DNA of 64,000 bases from Hsuehochloa calcarea. Taxonomy: Eukaryota > Streptophyta > Magnoliopsida > Poales > Poaceae. The stretch lies in the NCBI GenBank assembly GCA_036346395.1, contig CM070599.1, positions 22,311,232 through 22,375,231 of the forward strand. Reading direction: 5' to 3'. Position numbers and translations under genes: made by a program. Numbering within the stretch: position 1 is the first letter of the stretch; each line of letters opens with the position of its first letter. Shown here piece after piece: positions 58,831 to 64,000 of this stretch. The notes under the pieces are model-generated. The model was given only the letters and a program-made list of their open reading frames with translations. It searched no databases and was not told the DNA's origin.

Positions 58831-59900
58831 TGTAACAGTCCATTTTTGGATTGTAGTTAGTATTTTGCTTTTGTCGGTTGGTTTCAAAAACTTATTTCAA
58901 CTTAAGTTGTGTTTTCCAAAATCTTGAGCTTCCACCTTAATTTTAAAAACTTCTATCTTCAGGCCCAGCCTATTTTCGTCCCTGTTAGGCGGGCCGTCCT
59001 TCCCCTGGTCGTAGCCCCACCTTCTCTCCCTCCTCCCTGGCCCATCCTCCCCTTTTTACCCTTCCAACCTAGCTAGACCAGTGGTTCCCCCTAGTCTTCT
59101 GCAGCCCCATCCCATCAACCAGCCTCTGCGGCTCCGCCCCCTCCGTCACCTGCTCATGGACTCCGGCACCTCGCCCCTCCTCATCGTCCAGCTCCAGTGA
59201 TGCCCACTTGCTCCCCTCCACCTCCGCCGACCAGTCCCATCGCTAGCGCTTGCTCATGTCGCCCCCGCCACCTGCTTCAACTCCCAAGTTGTCGCTCTCG
59301 TCACCTCCCCGCTGTGCGCCTACCCCGTCCTCTCCGACCAGGGTGCCCATGCCACGACCACCTTGGGAACCCGCGCGCCTACGAGTCTCTGATGACTCTG
59401 CCTTCCCTCCCCTTCGGCTATAAGAAACCCTGAGTCCCTCTCATTCATCCCCTTGTCTCTCCTTTGTTTCTGGTAAGTGCCATAGGAGAAAAACCTGAGT
59501 AGCCCCTTTCTCCTCCGAGCTCCCCACTCCCGCTCGTGCTGCAGTGGTTGCCCGAAACCCCGAGCTGCGAGTTCGAGCAGCAGTTGCGCCTCCTTCTGGT
59601 TCTTGCCGCACCAGTGCAGCCCTCTACTACCCGCGTTAATTCGTGCCCCAGAGCTCCTCGAAGCGGCCCCCTCACTCGGTTTCAGTTTTGTTTCACAGGA
59701 TCCACCGTCTCTCCTCTTCTCCTTCAGTTCTAGCTGACCACTTCACCGCCGTCTCCTTCATCGCCGACCGCGAGCTCCCATACCGCCGTTCAACCTCCTC
59801 CGACCTCTCTATCGGTGTTGGTAAGCCTCCTTTTTCCATGCCCGATTCCCCCTCTCGTATTTTCGACCTCGCCGAGCAATCGAAACTCATTTTCGACCAT
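58831..59900. repeat. LTR-like sequence interrupted by the CACTA element
   Basis: It begins TGTAACAGTCCA and passes into pyrimidine-rich DNA with CTCTCCC and CCTCC words, then TATAAGAAACCC near 59,420, a possible promoter. This plan fits an LTR with a leader. The open frames on both strands are compositional. The CACTA element starts at 59,901 directly inside it. Confidence 0.4.
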
Positions 59901-59929
59901 CACTACTACAAAATAGGTCATAGAAGATG

Positions 59930-60255
59930 TCTCACCACAGATGGTTCTTTGAAACCGTCTGTGATAAAATAATCACAGACGGTTCCAAGATGAACCGTCT
60001 GTGATATGGACCTATGACAGATGGTTCTCTTAGAACCGTCTGTGATATGAAGCTATCATAGACAGTTTGTAAAAAAACCATCTGTGAACTATCACAGACG
60101 ATTCTGACCACGAACCATCTGTGATGACTTAGAGTATCACAGACGGTTCGTGGTCAGAACCGTTTGTGATACTTCACAGACATTTCTTATTAAAAACCGT
60201 CTGTGATAGCTACATATCATAGATGGTTTGTAATAAGAATCATCTGTGATATGTT
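59930..60255. repeat. CACTA subterminal repeats, paired as hairpins
   Basis: About a dozen copies of a 12-base motif ATCACAGACGGTT and its complement AACCGTCTGTGAT alternate, so neighbours can fold as hairpins (for example 59,972-60,003 and 60,132-60,162). The known role of CACTA subterminal repeats is to bind the element's regulatory protein and mark ends for transposition. Confidence 0.9.
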
Positions 60256-60573
60256 GATATTATATATATACCTGGTCACGACAAAACCCTATCCGAATCG
60301 TTTGAGACGCCACCCTGCTGCCTCCTCCCTCATTGCTCCACTGTGCCAACTTGGAGAGGAGAAGGAAGGGAAGAAAGGAGGCAGGGAGAAAAAAAAGGAA
60401 GGGAGGGGATCTCGCAGGATATTCGTCGTGATCTCTAAGGGTAACGATATGTACACAACTCTTTATATTTGCTATAGGTTAATCACTAACAAATTTTAGT
60501 ATGTTTGGTTAATAGTTAGAGTACTTGCGGTTTATTAATATAATTTAATACTAATTTATTACGTGCATTGTAG
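60256..60573 (+). other. CACTA leader region
   Basis: A purine-rich stretch GGAAGGGAAGAAAGGAGG near 60,365 is followed by AT-rich DNA ending in TGCATTGTAG just before the ATG at 60,574. This looks like an intron with its acceptor. Promoter not identified. Confidence 0.4.
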
Positions 60574-62345
60574 ATGGACCGAAATTGGATGTACGTTGAG
60601 AACCGTATGAGTGAAGAGTACATTAATGGCGTATTTGCTTTTAGAAGAGCCGCCGAGCAGGATATGTTGAAGAAGAGGATAAAATTTATGTATTGTCCAT
60701 GCATTGATTGCGGTAATATGAAAATGTTTAACAACTCGACGCAGATCGAAGCTCACTTGATTTGAAGGGTTTCAAAAAGGGTATACATGTTGGACTAGTC
60801 ACAGTGAAGAGCAGATCATACAAGAAGTTAATAATGACAACATCACCGAGGAAGTCAACGATATGCCGGATGTGGACTATGCTTTTGATGAGGATAGGTC
60901 GCATGATGACAATCTCGATCATATGCTACGCGATGCAGAAGGGAACTACAGTGAGAGAGAATTTTGTAAATTCGAGGGCTTAATGGAGGACTCGGGGAAA
61001 CCTTTGTTCCCTGGCTGCAAGCTTGAACTGCTGAAATTGAAGGCAAGCAATGGTTGGTTCGACAAGAATTTTACGACGTTGTTAGGTCTCTTAGCTGACA
61101 TCCTTCCGGAGGGAAACGTGTTGCCCAGCACGACCTACCAAGCTAAGAAGGTTCTTTGTCCATTGGGAATGAAAGTAGAAAGAATACATGCATATCCGAA
61201 CGATTGTATCCTCTACCGTAAAGAGTATGCAGACATGCATGCATGTCCCGTGTGCAAATCATCCCGATACAAGCGTAAGAATACTGTTAAGGTGAAGCAA
61301 GGATCTCCTGCTAAGATGTTGTGGTATCTGTCTGTGATCCCACGTTTGAAGCGTTTATTTGCGAATCGAAATAAGACAAGATTGATGCGTTGGCACTTAG
61401 AGGAGTGTAAGAAGGATGGAAAGCTAAGACACCCTGCCGATTCTGCCCATTGGAGAAACTTTGATCGAAGCTTCGAAGAGTTCAGTGCAGAACCGAGGAA
61501 CATAAGGTTAGGGTTGAGTACAGATGGAATGAATCCTTTCGGTAGCATGAGCAGCCGACATAGCACCTGGCCCGTGAATCTATGTATTTTACAACCTTCC
61601 TCCTTGGCTGTGTATGAAGCGGAAATACATTTTGATGTCACTACTTATCCAAGGGCCGAAGCAATCTGGGAACGATATTGATGTGTACCTAGCATCATTG
61701 CTGGAGGATCTTGTGACACTGTGGAACGAAGGGGTACAGGTATGAAATGCGTATAAACGAGAGAACTTCACTTTATGCGTCATGTTGTTCTGCACCATCA
61801 ATGATTTTTCTACCTTTGGTAACCTGTCGGGGTTCAGTACAAAAGGAGGCAAAATCTGTCCGCACTGCTTAGATGGTACCGAGAGTGTATGGCTGAACAA
61901 CTCGCGCAAAACTGTGTATATGCGTCACCGTAGGTTCCTTCCCAGGATTCACCCATACCGCAAGATGAAGAAATAATTCGACGGAAATAAGGAGGACGGT
62001 TCAGCTCCAAGGGCTTTTAGAGGGAAAGAGGTCTATGATATGGTTAAGGATATCGATGTTGTGCTTGGGAATAGACGTAAATTAAGGACCCGTCAGAAAA
62101 ACATCTGGAAGAAGCGGTTAATTTTTTAGGACTTGCCTTATTGGGAGCACTTAAAAGTTTACCACTGCATCAACGTCATGCACGCGGAGAAGAATGTATG
62201 TGATAGCTCGATTGGTCTCTTGTTGAACATTAGTGGCAAAACAAAGGAGGTGTTAATGCACGGCGTGACTTAGTTGATATGAACATAAGGATCGAGTTAG
62301 CACCAAAAGAGATCGATAAAGGACGAACGTACCTTCCCCCACTTG
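60574..62345 (+). pseudogene. CACTA TNP2 transposase with transposase-associated domain
   Basis: Starts MDRNWMYVENRMSEEYI; the associated domain has YCPCIDCGNMKMF, a zinc-binding C.C..C pattern (about residues 40-55). After a frame change near 60,765 the 272-codon frame 60,863-61,681 gives the TNP2 domain: FCKFEGLMEDSGKPLFPGC, MHACPVCKSSRYKRK, LRHPADSAHWRNFDR and RLGLSTDGMNPFGSMSSRH. It changes frame again at 61,681 and continues with FSTFGNLSGFSTKGGKICP (61,800) and the TNP2 tail HCINVMHAEKNVCDS (62,165) through stops. Known for the family: the TNPD/TNP2 protein cuts the element ends. This copy has at least four breaks, so it is not expected to function. Confidence 0.92.
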
Positions 62346-62352
62346 CTACACT

Positions 62353-63075
62353 TTGTCCATGGTCGAGAGATATGAACTGTGCGAAAGCTTGCATGGTGTG
62401 AAAGTTCCATCCTGTTACTCCGCCAATATTAACAAACTTGTTTCCATGGAAGATTTCAAATTATTTGGTATGAAGTCTCATGATTGTCATGTGCTGATGA
62501 CACAAATGCTTCCTGTTGCAATTAGGAGTATCTTACCAAACAAGATCCGAGTGGCAATCTTTAGGCTGTGTTATTTCTTTAACTCAATTGCTCAAAAGAT
62601 CATCGATCCTAAAGAACTAGATGCTCTGCATGCCGAGGTGGTGACGACTCTATATCATCTTGAGATGTATTTTCCTCCGTTATTTTTCGATATCATGGTC
62701 CATCTCATTGTTCACCTTGTGAAAGAGATAAAGATATGTGGCCCTGTGTTCCTACGTCATATGTACCTGTTCGAGAGATACATGGGAATTCTCAAGTCCT
62801 ACGTACGGAATCGATCTCGGCCGGAGGGTAGCATCATTGAAGGTTATGCAACCGAAGAGGTCATTGAGTTATGCGTCGACTACATGGCTGAGGTGGAACC
62901 GATAGGTGTGCCTCTATCTCGTCATGAGGGGAGATTGGAGGCTATCGATACCATCGGAAGGAAAGCAATCACTCTCGATCTAGATACGTATGCGCAAGCC
63001 CATTTGACGGTCTTGCAACACATGACCCAAGTGTCCCCGTACATCGACGAGCACAAAGACATTGTACGCCAATAA
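62353..63075 (+). pseudogene. CACTA transposase C-part, DUF4218 domain
   Basis: An open frame of 240 codons ends with TAA at 63,075. The DUF4218 signature is FKLFGMKSHDCHVLMTQML then LPNKIRVAIFRLCYFFNSI, later YHLEMYFPPLFFDIMVHL and PEGSIIEGYATEEVIELC. It belongs to the same transposase gene as the block upstream but is cut off from it by frame changes. The role of the domain is not established; it accompanies TNP2 in grass CACTA elements. Confidence 0.9.
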
Positions 63076-63289
63076 AATCCAAACCGGTCGGAGGTTTGGA
63101 TCACGAGAGAGCACAACCGTCGTTTAAACGAATGGTTAAAGGTGCGATTCACAGGGAGGTCATCAAATGATGATACACTGCTATGGTTGGCAAAAGAGCC
63201 AAAATTTACAATTGTGACATGGCAATGATACAACATAAATGAGTACATATTTTATACGGCAGCTCAAGATAGGAGGAGCACAATCTAGA

Positions 63290-63758
63290 ACAGCGGTGTC
63301 CGCATAGATACGTTTCACGAGCAGTTCAATACCGCCGGGGCACGTGGGTTGAACTCGTACTATGGGTTCGTAGAGGAGATCTGGGAGCTCGACTACGTAC
63401 TTTTCAAGACCCCCTGTTTCGATGCCATTGGGTTAAACTTCCGCAGGGCGTGAAGGTCGACAAGTACGACGTCACTACTGTGGACCTCAAACATGTCGGA
63501 TATAAGGACGAACTATTCGTACTCGCTAAGCAAGTTGTTCAAAAATTTTATGTAACGGACCCGGCAAATAAGAACCGACACGTAGTTCTTCATGCCAAAA
63601 GAAGGATTGTCGGAGTTGAGAATGTCATGGACGAGGAAGAGTATAATCAATTTGACGAATTGCCTCCTTTCAGAGACGGCATCAGGCTCGAGGAAGAACC
63701 CAGTGAAGAAGCTAGCTATATGCGCGTCGATCATCACGAAGGGCTATATTTTAATTAA
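63290..63758 (+). pseudogene. CACTA transposase C-terminal DUF4216 domain
   Basis: YYGFVEEIWELDYVLF at about 63,360 and, after a frame change near 63,450, VKVDKYDVTTVDLKHVGYK then EYNQFDELPPFRDGI match the DUF4216 domain that ends many grass CACTA transposases. The frame stops at 63,758. It is separated from the DUF4218 part by broken linker sequence (63,076-63,290). Confidence 0.85.
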
Positions 63759-63968
63759 GAATATTTATTACATTGCAATTTGATGTTAACATGGTATTAT
63801 CATGTGTTATGGACCTGTCATCTCTGATATTGATGTCAATATGGACTTCATTGTAATGTGGGGTATCAAAATTGGTTTCACTTGATTTGGAGTTGAGTTG
63901 TATTATATATGAATTTTTTAAGACAAATGAATTAACAATCAAATTATTTGGAATTGTGTCAGGAAGTT

Positions 63969-64000
63969 AGCACAAATGGTTCGTTTATGAACCGTCTGTG
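63969..64000. repeat. First CACTA 3'-side subterminal repeat
   Basis: AGCACAAATGGTTCG and GAACCGTCTGTG reappear at the window's end, the same motif as at 59,930-60,255. It marks the approach to the element's 3' terminus, which lies outside the window. Between the transposase stop (63,758) and here is AT-rich spacer with no other feature. Confidence 0.8.

Larger units (their letters stand above)
59901..64000 (+). mobile_element. CACTA (En/Spm) transposon, 5' part, runs off the window
   Basis: It begins CACTACTACAAAA, the terminal repeat start of grass CACTA elements, after CAT (59898-59900), which may be the 3-bp target duplication. Subterminal repeats follow at 59,930-60,250 and start again at 63,969. 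A TNP2-type transposase gene with DUF4218 and DUF4216 domains lies between. The right terminus is beyond position 64,000. Coding frames are broken, so this copy is probably not autonomous. Confidence 0.9.

Overview
The window is nuclear DNA of a grass, almost certainly rice or a close relative (Oryza). Evidence: host genes with plant-type introns; a bHLH protein matching the FIT/OsbHLH156 iron-response subfamily; an intronless EXO70; an SnRK1 gamma (SNF4-type) gene; and grass transposon families (Stowaway and hAT MITEs, Helitron, Copia, Ty3/gypsy, CACTA). From memory, OsbHLH156 lies on rice chromosome 4. The locus and species were not checked.

Layout. 1-7.9 kb: AT-rich sequence full of short CAGTAAA motifs and tandem repeats, one probable LTR fragment and one unrecognised minus-strand reading frame. 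8.2-10.4 kb: a hAT MITE, a TATA box and the three-exon bHLH gene, with a LINE-type RNase H scrap in intron 2. 10.4-22.6 kb: gene-poor, with a LINE 3' end, Stowaway and hAT elements, foldback and low-complexity DNA. 22.6-24.7 kb: intact EXO70. 24.7-28.5 kb: no gene recognised. 28.6-33.9 kb: a complete-length but broken Copia element on the minus strand, with both LTRs and a 5-bp target duplication. 34.5-35.6 kb: LTR-like repeat. 36.6-52.0 kb: an SnRK1 gamma gene on the minus strand, carrying a Stowaway in intron 2, a probable Helitron in intron 1, and a 7.5-kb Ty3/gypsy element inserted just after its start codon. 52.5-59.9 kb: repeat debris, including a broken plant mobile domain gene. 59.9-64.0 kb: the 5' part of a CACTA transposon that runs off the window.

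Only the bHLH gene and EXO70 look intact. They are clean over about 3 kb of coding sequence. The SnRK1 gamma gene has all its splice sites but carries the retrotransposon, one nonsense codon and three single-base-class frameshifts, so it is read as a recent pseudogene. No operon-like or novel defence-like system was seen. The strongest observations concern how mobile elements have reshaped host genes here.
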